The notes: generated from the letters alone by a model not told the origin. DNA of 64,000 nucleotides from Firmicutes bacterium UBA6806 (GCA_002452745.1 DKFC01000008.1:57259-121258); one strand, 5' to 3'. Counted from the stretch's first letter, positions 18,647 through 28,351 are shown. A program made the numbers and translations.

Positions 18647-18670
18647 ACAGGGCATTTCCAGTCCAATCAT

Positions 18671-18717
18671 AAAAAAATGCATTGAAGCCATTGGCATCTC
18701 AATGCATTTCTTTTTTT
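18671..18717. terminator. bidirectional terminator
   Basis: An 11-bp stem AAATGCATTGA/TCAATGCATTT is flanked by A7 and T7, between the convergent flavo-diiron gene (+) and CoA-transferase gene (-). It can serve both. Confidence 0.88.
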
Positions 18718-18774
18718 GAATTATTAAATAACACTCTCGTTTCAGACTCTAATCTCCTAAATTCATTTCATCAA

Positions 18775-20070
18775 CTACCATAGCTTCAATCTCTCAGCCT
18801 CTTCTCGCAACCATATTCTAAAATCTGGATGCGCAATTTGAATAAGCCTTTCCACTCTATCTCTGATAGAAGTTCCCCTTAACGCCGCCACACCATATTC
18901 TGTCACCACATAGTCAACATCATTTCGAGAAAGGGAAACCACAGCTCCTGATGCGAGTATTGGAACGATTTTAGATTTCTCAGTCCACTCACCTGTCTCA
19001 CCTTCTTTTACCATTGCAGTTGAGTAGAGAGCAATAAAGGATTTACCACCTTCGCTGTTCTGCGCACCAATTGCCGTATCCGCCTGTCCACCTGTTCCAC
19101 TTATCTGTTTGACCCCTATGGACTCCGAGCAACACTGGCCAGTGAGATCTATCTCTATGGAGGTGTTGATGGAAATCATCTTGTGATTGAGTCCAATCAC
19201 ATGTGGGTCATTGACATACGCCCCACTGAGGATTTCCACTGCTGGGTTGTCATTTATAAACCGATAGAGTTTCTCACTGCCAAGGGCAAAGGCCGCCACC
19301 ATCTTACCCCTGTGGAGACTTTTTTGAGTGCCATCCACCACACCCGACTCCACTAAGTCTACCATGCCGTCAGTGAACATCTCCGTATGGATTCCCAGAT
19401 GCTTTTTTCCCTTCAATGCCTCTGCCACAGCATTGGGAATTCCGCCAATCCCCAATTGGATGGTTGACCCATCCTCTATGTACTCTGCAATGAGCCTTCC
19501 AATTGCTCGATCCTTCTCGTTTGGCTCAGTCACTGGAAGCTCTGGCATTTTGTATTCCGCTTTGATAAAGTAATCCACCTGAGAGATGTGAAGGGTTGTG
19601 TCACCAAAGGTCCTCGGCACATTTCGATTCATTTCCAGTATGACCAAATCCGCAGCTTCTATCATTTCTCTTTCATAAACTGCACTGAGTCCCAGTGAAA
19701 CATACCCGTGTTCATCCACCCATGAACAATTGCCGATGTAGAGATTCGGCTTCCTAAAGTCAAGTCTCTTTTTAGCTGAAAAATGTAAGTGATTCGGTAT
19801 AAACGTCACTGTTTTTATCTCGTGTAGTTTCCGCATAGGCCCACTGTAAAACCAGCCTTCCATCAAGAAACTTTTCCCATATTCTTCCTTGCTGTAAAAG
19901 TCATAAACTCCCATTGGCAAACAGGTCATCACATGAACATCTTGTACCTCTTTAGCAATTTCATGTAACCTGGACAACATGAGCACAGGTTCGGCACCAG
20001 CCAGTCCAGAGACAATATGATCTCCTGATTTAATCAGCCCCAGAGCTTCTTCAACCGTAATTTGCCTCAT
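18775..20070 (-). CDS. acetyl-CoA hydrolase/4-hydroxybutyrate CoA-transferase family protein
   Basis: Moves CoA between acyl groups. The 431-residue length and the motifs fit family I of the Cat/AbfT type: GIGGIPNAV, HTEMFTDGMVDLVESG (its Glu is the expected catalytic residue forming the glutamyl-CoA intermediate) and GTGGQADTAIGAQNSEGGKSFIAL near residue 330-350. The substrate could be acetate with butyrate, 4-hydroxybutyrate or another acid. The start overlaps the stop of the upstream KAS III-like gene by four bases, so the two are translationally coupled in one sigma-54-controlled operon. Confidence 0.88.
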   Translation of the reverse strand: MRQITVEEALGLIKSGDHIVSGLAGAEPVLMLSRLHEIAKEVQDVHVMTCLPMGVYDFYSKEEYGKSFLMEGWFYSGPMRKLHEIKTVTFIPNHLHFSAKKRLDFRKPNLYIGNCSWVDEHGYVSLGLSAVYEREMIEAADLVILEMNRNVPRTFGDTTLHISQVDYFIKAEYKMPELPVTEPNEKDRAIGRLIAEYIEDGSTIQLGIGGIPNAVAEALKGKKHLGIHTEMFTDGMVDLVESGVVDGTQKSLHRGKMVAAFALGSEKLYRFINDNPAVEILSGAYVNDPHVIGLNHKMISINTSIEIDLTGQCCSESIGVKQISGTGGQADTAIGAQNSEGGKSFIALYSTAMVKEGETGEWTEKSKIVPILASGAVVSLSRNDVDYVVTEYGVAALRGTSIRDRVERLIQIAHPDFRIWLREEAERLKLW

Positions 20071-21101
20071 CTGCTCTCACCTTCTCCCCATTTGATAACA
20101 TTGGCCGCCCATGCATAGCCAATTCCTGCCGCTATCATGGAAACCACAGCCCCCTCCCTTAATTTCCCAGATTCTTCTGCCAAATGCAGTGAAAGAATTT
20201 GATCCACCTGACCAATATGACCATATTCACTGAGATAAATTGACTGTTCCTCTTTTAATCCTAAAAGGTCAAGCATGTGCCGATGCATAGATGACTTAAA
20301 GTGCAAAACTGCCAAGTAATCAAGTTCTTCCTTTGCCACTTTTGATTTCTGAAAGGCAAGGTCTATACAGTTCATCCAGTTTGTCATTGAGACATCATTT
20401 AATCGCTTTTTCATGTGTTCTGCATCCATTAACCGCAGAGAATGGTAGGCCTCTTCATAGTTATCTACTGAAATTGGCCTTTCGATGCCACCTATTTCCA
20501 CCCCCGCATCTCTGGCCATGCTTCCATCTGACATAATGTGAGATTCCAAGAGATGATTCTTGTGATAATCTGCTTTGAGCAATATCGCACCAGCCCCTGC
20601 TCCTAGGTTAAACATCATGCTCATATCCCTGTCTGTATAATCCACAAAATCACCATTTCTATAGCCCCCACAGATCAATACCGTTTGGATGCTCTCATCT
20701 GCCACCATCATATCCTTTGCCATCTTCATAGCCGTCACAGTGGTACAGCATCTATTCTGTATATCAATTCCCCATGCGTTTCTCGCCCCTATTTGTTCCT
20801 GAATATAAATGGCTGACGTGGTCAGAGGATATTCTTTCCACTCTTCTCCCATGCATAAAATCACGTCAATTTCCAGTGGGTCTATTCCAGTTCTCTCTAG
20901 ACAGTTCAGTGCCGCTTTAACCCCCATCTCCTGTGTGCCATCGCCCTTCCCCGGGATTGGCTTTTTGCTAAATCCCAGCTTTTCAACAATGGCCTGTTCC
21001 GTCCATGCGCCTCCTGTGGCCTCCGAGATTTCTCCAGCTGTGATAAACGTCTGTGGTATGTAAATGCCAGTCCCCACAATTCCTACTCTTCTCTTTGACA
21101 T
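20067..21101 (-). CDS. 3-oxoacyl-ACP synthase III (FabH)-like condensing enzyme
   Basis: A thiolase-fold, KAS III-type protein of 344 residues. The likely active Cys is in IQNRCCTTVTAMKMA, a His in AVLHFKSSMHRHM and a later YGHIGQVDQ segment stands where FabH has GNTSAAS. The third catalytic position is therefore His rather than Asn, as is seen in non-FabH members of the superfamily. It most likely condenses or transfers acyl-CoA units rather than starting fatty-acid synthesis. No fab genes are nearby; the partner is a CoA-transferase. First gene of a sigma-54-dependent operon. Confidence 0.78.
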   Translation of the reverse strand: MSKRRVGIVGTGIYIPQTFITAGEISEATGGAWTEQAIVEKLGFSKKPIPGKGDGTQEMGVKAALNCLERTGIDPLEIDVILCMGEEWKEYPLTTSAIYIQEQIGARNAWGIDIQNRCCTTVTAMKMAKDMMVADESIQTVLICGGYRNGDFVDYTDRDMSMMFNLGAGAGAILLKADYHKNHLLESHIMSDGSMARDAGVEIGGIERPISVDNYEEAYHSLRLMDAEHMKKRLNDVSMTNWMNCIDLAFQKSKVAKEELDYLAVLHFKSSMHRHMLDLLGLKEEQSIYLSEYGHIGQVDQILSLHLAEESGKLREGAVVSMIAAGIGYAWAANVIKWGEGESR

Positions 21102-21137
21102 AGCCGCCTCCTAATTCTTTTGTCGATAATCTAAATC

Positions 21138-21152
21138 GCAAAAGACGTGCCA
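21138..21152 (-). promoter_or_regulatory. sigma-54 (RpoN) -24/-12 promoter
   Basis: The minus strand reads TGGCACGTCTTTTGC, matching the sigma-54 consensus TGGCAC-N5-TTGC at every fixed position. It lies 37 bp upstream of the KAS III-like start codon, and its activator gene is immediately upstream. Confidence 0.9.
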
Positions 21153-21189
21153 AATCATTTTGAGAAATTTCCATTAAAAGCACCTGAAT

Positions 21190-21211
21190 TTTGTATAGAT
21201 TTCTGTACAAA
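21190..21211. promoter_or_regulatory. inverted repeat, probable enhancer site for the sigma-54 activator
   Basis: TTTGTATAGA-TT-TCTGTACAAA is a 10-bp inverted repeat with one mismatch, about 40-75 bp upstream of the -24 element, between the activator gene and the promoter. Its place and dyad shape fit an upstream activating sequence bound by a Fis-type HTH dimer. Confidence 0.6.
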
Positions 21212-21281
21212 AAAAGAACAGTGTTCAAATACTGCACAACAAAGTGACTTACAGTATGCTTCCTGTTCTCTACTAAATCTA

Positions 21282-22679
21282 CTATCCAATCCGATATTTT
21301 TCGATTTTCTCATATAAACTGGTTCTGCTGATGCCAAGGAGCTTTGCAGCCTTAAATTTGTTATTCTGAACAGAAATCAAGCAATTGGTAATGGTGGTCT
21401 TCTCGACTTCCTCAACAGCCTCCTTCAAATTTTGAATTTGAGGCATTTCTGGCATGGCATTTTGCGCCTTGATAAAAATGTATTGCGGCAGATGAAAGAC
21501 TTCTATCGTCTCATTATCCGTCATATTGATGGCTCTTTCTATGATATTTTCCAGTTCTCTGATGTTGCCCGGCCAATTGTATTGCTTAAGGCATTCAAGC
21601 GCTTCCACAGTTACATTGTTCACATGATGTCCCAACGTCTCTGAAAGTTTTTCCATGAGCTTCAAAGCCAAGAGCTCAATATCCTCTTTTCGCTCTCTCA
21701 GTGGCGGCACTTCTATGTTGATGACATTGAGCCGATAGAACAAATCTTCTCGGAATTCATTCTCCTTAATTCGCTCTCTCAGATTTCGATTGGTCGCCGC
21801 AATAATCCTGCAATCAACAGGAATCGTTCTGTTGCCTCCAATACGCTCAATTTCACGCTCTTGGAGCACTCTCAGAATTTTTACCTGCATTTCCATGGGC
21901 ATGTCCCCAATCTCATCTAAAAAAATCGTTCCACCATTGGCCAGCTCGAACTTCCCAACCTTCCCCTGTTTTTTAGCCCCAGTAAAAGCCCCTTCCTCGT
22001 ATCCAAAAAGTTCTGACTCCAACAAATCTTTGGGAATTGCTGCGCAGTTGATTTTGACAAAGGGTCCATCAAATCGCTTTGAGTCATTGTGAATTGCATG
22101 TGCAAAAAGCTCTTTACCCGTTCCACTCTCCCCAATAATCAAAACATTTGAATCCGTCTTGGCCGCCTTTGAAGAAATGCCCTTTACCTTTTGAATCGTC
22201 AATGAATTTCCAATAATCGTTTCCCATGAATATTTGGCGCCCCTTATACTCTTCAGCTCCTCTTGGTAAATGGACAGCTTTCCCTCAAGGAGTTTGTTGC
22301 GTTCAAGAACTTCCTGAAGTTTTTTTAAATCGTCAAAGATGACCATTCCAAATCCATAGAGCACTTCACTTTGATCGTCCAATACTGGAATTCTATGAAC
22401 CAGTGCCGTATGTCCATTGGAAAACTTATGCTTGTAGGCAATCTCAGGTCGTTTCGACTTAAAAACATAGGGAAATCTTGTATTGGGATCAATGGTCTTG
22501 ACTTTCTGGCCGATTAGTTCAGCTCTCGTATGGCCCAAATAGTCTGCAAAGGCTTCATTGATCATAATGATTTCGGTGTTTTTGTTGACCAGAATAATCG
22601 GTACGGGTACCGGATCGAAAATTCTGTGCATATTCTGAACAAAATACGCATCCATTAGTGGACTTTCATTATTATTCAT
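21282..22679 (-). CDS. PAS-AAA+-Fis sigma-54-dependent transcriptional activator
   Basis: The 465-residue regulator has a PAS sensor domain (about residues 15-110), an AAA+ domain (about 150-385) with Walker A GESGTGKE, the sigma-54 contact loop GAFTGA, Walker B GGTIFLDEIGD and RIIAATNRN, and a C-terminal Fis-type HTH (AAKLLGISRTSLYEKI). It lies just upstream of, and in line with, a sigma-54 promoter and the KAS III/CoA-transferase operon, so that operon is its likely target. The signal sensed by the PAS domain is unknown. Confidence 0.93.
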   Translation of the reverse strand: MNNNESPLMDAYFVQNMHRIFDPVPVPIILVNKNTEIIMINEAFADYLGHTRAELIGQKVKTIDPNTRFPYVFKSKRPEIAYKHKFSNGHTALVHRIPVLDDQSEVLYGFGMVIFDDLKKLQEVLERNKLLEGKLSIYQEELKSIRGAKYSWETIIGNSLTIQKVKGISSKAAKTDSNVLIIGESGTGKELFAHAIHNDSKRFDGPFVKINCAAIPKDLLESELFGYEEGAFTGAKKQGKVGKFELANGGTIFLDEIGDMPMEMQVKILRVLQEREIERIGGNRTIPVDCRIIAATNRNLRERIKENEFREDLFYRLNVINIEVPPLRERKEDIELLALKLMEKLSETLGHHVNNVTVEALECLKQYNWPGNIRELENIIERAINMTDNETIEVFHLPQYIFIKAQNAMPEMPQIQNLKEAVEEVEKTTITNCLISVQNNKFKAAKLLGISRTSLYEKIEKYRIG

Positions 22680-22934
22680 ATCATCACTTCCATCCCAACT
22701 ACTTTAATAATATTATAACTAAATCCTCAAAAAATTGAAACATGATAATCTCATAACGCTTCACTATTAAACGTTGCAAGTTTGATACCAACAAGCCTTT
22801 GCGTGTTATTCTCCACCCTGGGAAGTCCCTCTTTAAAATGCCTCAAAACTGCCACAAACTTTCGTTGAAGTCAAATGAAACTTTCCCCGATGATGGTTAT
22901 GTGACCAATACTTATCGAAAGGAGGAGAAATATT

Positions 22935-23690
22935 ATGAGAATTACCAGCTTGAATCAAAGCTATAGCTACAGTGTGCAAAACACACAATCAAATGGGCAG
23001 TCTAATGCAGCTGCCATTGGTCAGCAAGCCTCTTGGTTTTCTAATTCGAATTCAACATTTTCAGGAGCTTCTTACTCGGGAAGTTCTGTGGATTCAATTC
23101 AATCTCAAATGATGAGCGATCCAAAAGTTCAGATGATGAGACAAAAAATTGAAATGTCCGAAGACATGGATGAGAGAATGGAGAACATCCAAAGTACTAT
23201 GGATGAACTCGTAAATGCTGACTTGAGCAGTATGTCAACAGAGGATAAACAAGCGCTCTTGAGCGAAATCGAAGCTGCTAGATCTGACTCTGAGGAATCT
23301 GCCCTAGATGTGGAAAGCCTTACTGAAGAAGAACTGAACAGCATCTTGGAAGACATGCAGACTCGAATGGAAGAAATGGCATCATCACAGGGACAGGGAA
23401 CACCCCCAGCAGGTGGAATGCCTCCAGGTGGTAAACCTCCAGGAGGGATGCCTCCAGGTGGCGCAGGCGGCGTTAGCGGCACTGAAGAAGATGATGACGA
23501 CGAGGATTCAACAACCCTTCAAGCACTTCTTGATGCACTTAGCGAAGCTGAGGATGAAGATGAAGACGGCACATATGAAATCACTGAACAGCAAAAGGCT
23601 GCCATTGAAAAGTATTTGTCTGCTTATGACAGTCTGAATTCCTACTCTGTAAACTTTGACAGCCTCTTCAACAGCGGTTTAGAAGTCTAA
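22935..23690 (+). CDS. acidic, low-complexity protein with PPGG repeats, unknown function
   Basis: I do not recognise this 251-residue protein. It has no signal peptide or membrane span. It starts with a Ser/Asn/Gln-rich stretch (1-50), followed by Met/Glu-rich amphipathic helices (about 55-150), a Pro/Gly run of MPPGGKPPGG-type repeats (about 155-178), an acidic DDDDED run and a C-terminal helical part. The helices could act as a binding or scaffold module. RBS AGGAGG. It stands alone between the sigma-54 activator gene and the RND operon and ends in a strong hairpin. Confidence 0.75.
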   Translation: MRITSLNQSYSYSVQNTQSNGQSNAAAIGQQASWFSNSNSTFSGASYSGSSVDSIQSQMMSDPKVQMMRQKIEMSEDMDERMENIQSTMDELVNADLSSMSTEDKQALLSEIEAARSDSEESALDVESLTEEELNSILEDMQTRMEEMASSQGQGTPPAGGMPPGGKPPGGMPPGGAGGVSGTEEDDDDEDSTTLQALLDALSEAEDEDEDGTYEITEQQKAAIEKYLSAYDSLNSYSVNFDSLFNSGLEV

Positions 23691-23691
23691 C

Positions 23692-23743
23692 AAGCAAAAG
23701 GAGATATCTCTACCTCTATGGGCGGTGATATCTCCTTTTGCTT
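23692..23743. terminator. 17-bp perfect stem hairpin, convergent
   Basis: AAGCAAAAGGAGATATC pairs perfectly with GATATCTCCTTTTGCTT across an 18-base loop, between the convergent acidic-protein gene and the RND adaptor gene. The U tract is short, but the position fits a shared terminator. Confidence 0.75.
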
Positions 23744-23759
23744 TATGTCTAGTTCCCTA

Positions 23760-24869
23760 TTATTCTTTCACAGCAACGCCTTCTGTTACATATTCCTTCC
23801 CAAGTGTTACCACTTTGTCCCCTTCGTTGAGGCCGCTTATGAGCTGAACATGTTCACCATTGACGATGCCAACTTGAATTTCTACTTTTTTTACTGTATT
23901 GTCATCGTTTATTTTATAAACATAGACCTTGTCGCCTTCATAAATTAGAGCCTTTTTAGCAATCAACATGGCATCCTTAACCGAATCCACCGATATCTCT
24001 ATTTCCGAGTAAAGTCCCGACATGAGGTTATCATCCCCAGCTATACTGATTTCAACTGGATATGACCCATTTTTGCCGACAGATGAGACTGAGAGAACTT
24101 CTCCTGTATATTGCTTATCTATTGTGTTGACGTAGATGGACGCCTTTTGTCCCTTTGCAATAGACTTCACGTATTTTGAAGAAATGGTGGCATTTACAAC
24201 AAAAGCATCCTCAGTAATAATTGAATAGCCGTTTTGTGTGCTAGCATAAATATCCTTGCTGATATTCTTCGAGACAATTACGCCTGAAACTGGACTTTTT
24301 TGAACGTAGTTGTCCAGTTGGTCACTGTAGTTTGCAGCTTGGCTATTGTAACTTGATGCCGCATTGTTATAGGCGATAACCGCATTATCCAGCGCAATTT
24401 TGGCACTGTCAAGTGACGATTGAGATGCCGCTCCAGTTTCAAATAGTTGAAGTTCTTTATCATAGTCATCCTGCGCTTTGTCTCTGGACGTTCTAGCTTG
24501 TTCAAGTGAGTTTTTCAGTTGAGAGAGTGACGCATCTCTTGTCGTCTCGAAGTTTGCCTTGTCTATTGTGAAAAGTACATCGTCCTTGTTCACATGGTCT
24601 CCCACTTCGAAATTGGCTTTGAGAACCGTTCCCGAAACCTTTGCATTAACATCAAAAATTTCAACTGGGTCAATGGTTCCTATGGTGAAAACCGTGTTTT
24701 CAATTTCGCCTTTTTTCACTGCGTCTGAATCAATTGATACAACTTTCTTATCATCAAGTGCCATTTCTGGTGCTGTCTGTTCAGGTGCTTTGCCGCCTTT
24801 TGGCAACAGGATAAAGACAATCGCAACCAATATCACGCCGATTATAAATAAGAATTTCTTATTTTTCAT
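23760..24869 (-). CDS. RND efflux pump periplasmic adaptor (HlyD/MFP family)
   Basis: Membrane-fusion subunit for the RND pump encoded just upstream. The 369-residue product has an N-terminal membrane anchor, a split biotinyl-lipoyl domain (KVSGTVLKANFEVGDHVNKDDVLF early, then SPVSGVIVSKNIS), a helical hairpin between them rich in Ala/Gln/Asp, and C-terminal beta domains (GLNEGDKVVTLG). I start it at 24869, where GAGAGGTG precedes an ATG, rather than at the upstream 24908 frame start. It overlaps the pump gene by 11 bp. Confidence 0.88.
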   Translation of the reverse strand: MKNKKFLFIIGVILVAIVFILLPKGGKAPEQTAPEMALDDKKVVSIDSDAVKKGEIENTVFTIGTIDPVEIFDVNAKVSGTVLKANFEVGDHVNKDDVLFTIDKANFETTRDASLSQLKNSLEQARTSRDKAQDDYDKELQLFETGAASQSSLDSAKIALDNAVIAYNNAASSYNSQAANYSDQLDNYVQKSPVSGVIVSKNISKDIYASTQNGYSIITEDAFVVNATISSKYVKSIAKGQKASIYVNTIDKQYTGEVLSVSSVGKNGSYPVEISIAGDDNLMSGLYSEIEISVDSVKDAMLIAKKALIYEGDKVYVYKINDDNTVKKVEIQVGIVNGEHVQLISGLNEGDKVVTLGKEYVTEGVAVKE

Positions 24870-27800
24870 TTTGTTCACCTCTCGTATGTTTTTCAAATCT
24901 CTTTTCAATGCTGTAGTAGAGCATTGGAATAATAAGCAGTGTCAGTATCGTAGAGGCAAACAGCCCAAAGATTAAAGCAAATCCCAACTGACTGAAAGTG
25001 TCGTTGTATAATGCCAGCGGCAAGACGCCACCAATTGTGGTGAGGGATGTTGCAAGCACTGGTTGGAATCTATCCTTAACTGCTTCTGGAACGGCTGTTT
25101 TCAGCGAAATGCCTTCGCCCCTCAGGAAGTTTGTATGGTCAATCAGCACGATGGCGTCATTTACCGCAATCCCCGCCAGAGCTACAACACCAAACATAGC
25201 ATAAAATCCGAGGTTATTGCCAGTGACCACGAGTCCAAAGACCACCCCGATAATTGCAAATGGAATTGAAATCAGAATAATCATCGGCTGAATCAATGAG
25301 TTGAACTGCAATACCAGTATCAAATAGACAATCAAGAGCGCAACACCGAAATTTACAAGCATGTTGTGAACTTGCTCATTTAGATCCGCCATTTCCCCGC
25401 CAACAGCTGGTGTGATGCCACTAGGAAGCTGGATGTCCTTTACAGCCATTTGAAATGCTCTGTTTACTTCCACAGAGTTGTATCCATCGAGGACATCTGA
25501 TTCCACATAAATGATTATGTCGCCATTGTCCTTTTCAATTGTCCCCAGTCCTGTTTGTTCCTTTATATCTGCAACTTCACTAAAAGCAATAGATTCACCA
25601 GAGTTGCTGACGAAGAATATCTTGTCGAAATCCTTCACGCTCAAGATGAAATCGTCAGAATAGTAGACACTGATATCGTACTCTTCAGAATCCTCTAAAT
25701 AAGTCCCCACAGTAACACCCGAAATATATCGTCTCAACTCAGAGGCAATTTGCGTAACGGTAAGCCCATAATGAGAGGCCCTATTTTCATCTATATCAAT
25801 ATAAATTTCTTTCTTGCCGTTATCAGTGGACAGCTTTGCCTCCACAACCCCTGGCACTTGAACCAGTTGATCATAATAGAGGTTTGCATACCGTGTGAGT
25901 TCTTCTAAGTTTTCGCCTTTAAGTCCAAGACTTACAGCAGACCCACCTGAGACTCTTCCCATTGCTCCCTGTTGGCTGATTTCAAATTTAGCCCCTGGAA
26001 TATTGGAGACGAGATTTCTGATTTGGCTTTGAATTTCATTTCCTGATAAAATCCGATCTTCCTTATCCACCAGCTCCACGATGACACTGGCCTCATTACT
26101 GCTGTTTGAACCGACTTTAGATGTGAAGGATTCAATGTCTTTGATACCATACAGCTTGTCTTCAACTTGGTAGACAATTGCATCTGTATCATCAAGTGGT
26201 GTTCCAATTGGTGCTTCAATTCCAATTTTGATTGAAGAAGGTTCTTCATACGGAAAGAGTTCCATCTTCAAGATTCCCAGTGGAATTGTTGCACAGGCTC
26301 CTATAAAGACAATAATAGACAGCGCCACAATCCCCAGTTTCTTAAGACGTGATTCTAGGATTGTGCTCAGCCAGTTTTTATACCTTGCAATCATCCCCAC
26401 ATGGTTTTCATCTCTACTTCTCTCAGAGGCATAGGCCTTGATGGCATAAATCAATGTAAAGCCAATGGCAGTGATGATTGTTGCATTTGTTATAACCCAC
26501 TGATTGGTAAATGCAAGTAGTGAGAGTCCCATGATAAAAACACCTGATATGATGTGGCGTTTTCTATCTGAAATTCGATGTGCCTTGTGCTTTTTCTTAT
26601 AAGTTGTTAGAAACTTAGAAGAAAGTGCTGGCGTCACAACAATTGAGACAAATAACGACGAGGCGATGATGATGATAATTGTCTTTGGCATGATTCCGAG
26701 GAATTTACCCATGATGCCACCAGTCATTGCCACAGGTGCAAATGCGCCAATAGTTGTCAATGTTGCCGCTAAAATAGCCATTGCCACTTGGTTTGTACCC
26801 ACTTTAGCTGCACGGGTTCTATCCATTCCCTCATCTCTATACTTATCAATGTTTTCCATGACCACAATGGCATTGTCAACCAAAAGACCGAGTGCAATGA
26901 TAAATCCAGCTAGAGAAATGGTATTAAAGGTAATACCCACGCTTCTCATGACAATAAATGAAATGAGTAGTGAGATCGGAATCACCGTTGCAACAATAAG
27001 CGCCTCATTTAATCCAATAAAGATATAGAGAACGATAATAACGCAGATTAGACCACCCAATGCATTGTTGATTACAGTGCCTAAATCCTTCACAACATCC
27101 ACACTCATATCATTTGTCACAATAAATTCCACATCTGACGGCACTGAATTATGACCATGCGTTTCAATAATCTGACGGAGTGTCTCCGCTGGTTTGACGA
27201 TGTCATATCCGTCCTCTCTGTACACTGTGAGGTAAATCGCAGGTGTTGACATTTGAACTGCATCTGGTTCGTTTACAAACACTCTTGAATAATTGCTCGG
27301 CGTCTTGTGCAAATCCCTGACTACTGCAACATCATAGAGGAATATCGTACCTGAATCCGAGGCCTTCACGATGATATTTCGAACATCGTCAATATTCGTG
27401 ATTCTCTCATCAATTCTGACGTTTACAGACACACCATCAATAGTTTGCTCCCCTGCGGGAAGATTTAAGTTTGTGCTTTGAAGTGCTTGAGAGATGGATT
27501 GAAACGTCAACCCGTATTCACTCAGTCTGACTGGATCGACGATCACTTGAATCTCACGTTCATATCCACCAGAGACATCCACTTCTCGAATTCCTGATAC
27601 AGACTCCATTTGAGACTGAATTTCATCTCCAAATCGCTTTAATTCAGTCAAATCGTAATTTCCCGTCAAAGTAACGTTGAACACAGGTATATCTCCAGTC
27701 TCAAAGACACCAATAACTGGGTCCATAGCTCCATCTGGGAAAGATATCTTGTCCACTTCATTTCTAACTTCTTGCTCAGCATCATCCATATTTGCTGAGT

Positions 27801-28131
27801 CCTCATATTCAACCACAACTTGGGCATATCCGTTGCCCACTGTCGAGCTGATATCCTTAACGTCATCCATGCCCTTAAGTGCATCCTCAATTGGCTCACT
27901 TACAAGTACATCCACGTCATTGACTGATGCTCCTGGATAACTCATCATTACATAAAGCATGTTCGCAGAAATATCTGGAACGGTTTCTTTAGGCAACATG
28001 AAATAAGAATATGATCCTGACAACAGAATTGACAAAATCAAAATAAAGACCATCTTGTAGCGATCAACACACAGTGCAGCAATTCGCCCCAGTATATTCT
28101 GGTCTTTCATGAGTTCCCTATTTTCTTTCAT
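24859..28131 (-). CDS. RND family efflux transporter permease (AcrB/SwrC-like)
   Basis: A proton-driven exporter of 1090 residues with the usual duplicated layout: TM1 near 28-48, a large extracellular loop (about 50-330), a TM bundle with GLLVDNAIVVMENIDKYRDEGM, then TM7, a second loop and the C-terminal bundle with VALAGIAVNDAIVLIDHTNFLRGEG. An additional hydrophobic stretch of three or so segments lies between the halves (about 530-640). Firmicute relatives export surfactants, lipids or drugs; the cargo is not inferable here. In an operon with its adaptor. RBS GGAGG. Confidence 0.93.
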   Translation of the reverse strand: MKENRELMKDQNILGRIAALCVDRYKMVFILILSILLSGSYSYFMLPKETVPDISANMLYVMMSYPGASVNDVDVLVSEPIEDALKGMDDVKDISSTVGNGYAQVVVEYEDSANMDDAEQEVRNEVDKISFPDGAMDPVIGVFETGDIPVFNVTLTGNYDLTELKRFGDEIQSQMESVSGIREVDVSGGYEREIQVIVDPVRLSEYGLTFQSISQALQSTNLNLPAGEQTIDGVSVNVRIDERITNIDDVRNIIVKASDSGTIFLYDVAVVRDLHKTPSNYSRVFVNEPDAVQMSTPAIYLTVYREDGYDIVKPAETLRQIIETHGHNSVPSDVEFIVTNDMSVDVVKDLGTVINNALGGLICVIIVLYIFIGLNEALIVATVIPISLLISFIVMRSVGITFNTISLAGFIIALGLLVDNAIVVMENIDKYRDEGMDRTRAAKVGTNQVAMAILAATLTTIGAFAPVAMTGGIMGKFLGIMPKTIIIIIASSLFVSIVVTPALSSKFLTTYKKKHKAHRISDRKRHIISGVFIMGLSLLAFTNQWVITNATIITAIGFTLIYAIKAYASERSRDENHVGMIARYKNWLSTILESRLKKLGIVALSIIVFIGACATIPLGILKMELFPYEEPSSIKIGIEAPIGTPLDDTDAIVYQVEDKLYGIKDIESFTSKVGSNSSNEASVIVELVDKEDRILSGNEIQSQIRNLVSNIPGAKFEISQQGAMGRVSGGSAVSLGLKGENLEELTRYANLYYDQLVQVPGVVEAKLSTDNGKKEIYIDIDENRASHYGLTVTQIASELRRYISGVTVGTYLEDSEEYDISVYYSDDFILSVKDFDKIFFVSNSGESIAFSEVADIKEQTGLGTIEKDNGDIIIYVESDVLDGYNSVEVNRAFQMAVKDIQLPSGITPAVGGEMADLNEQVHNMLVNFGVALLIVYLILVLQFNSLIQPMIILISIPFAIIGVVFGLVVTGNNLGFYAMFGVVALAGIAVNDAIVLIDHTNFLRGEGISLKTAVPEAVKDRFQPVLATSLTTIGGVLPLALYNDTFSQLGFALIFGLFASTILTLLIIPMLYYSIEKRFEKHTRGEQNEK

Positions 28132-28313
28132 ATCTAGACCTCCACTTTTTCTTAATTACTACCATAGCAGATACCTCTTAATTTAGCTCTTAATATTTAT
28201 TAAAACTTTCCTAATTATATGCTTTTAGCTTATTTTTCTCGTAAAAATACCATAATACGATTGATATCCCATTAAAGCTGTCTCCAATCACTGGACTTCA
28301 AATTGTCCAAAAC

Positions 28314-28351
28314 AAAAAAGGATTCAAGATACACTCTTGAAATCCTCTTTT
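28314..28351 (-). terminator. terminator of the lone winged-helix gene
   Basis: GGATT-CAAGA pairs with TCTTG-A-AATCC (one bulged base), with T-rich sequence following on the minus strand. It separates the regulator from the RND operon. Confidence 0.7.

Noticed and set aside
22840..22854. Possible second sigma-54 promoter upstream of the activator gene
   Set aside because: The minus strand TGGCAGTTTTGAGGC keeps the GG-N10-GC spacing but lacks the TTGC of the -12 element; too weak next to the perfect site at 21138-21152.
22870..22900. Possible sigma-D promoter (CCCCGATGAT) before the acidic protein gene
   Set aside because: The -10-like part fits loosely but the -35 part and spacing are not convincing.
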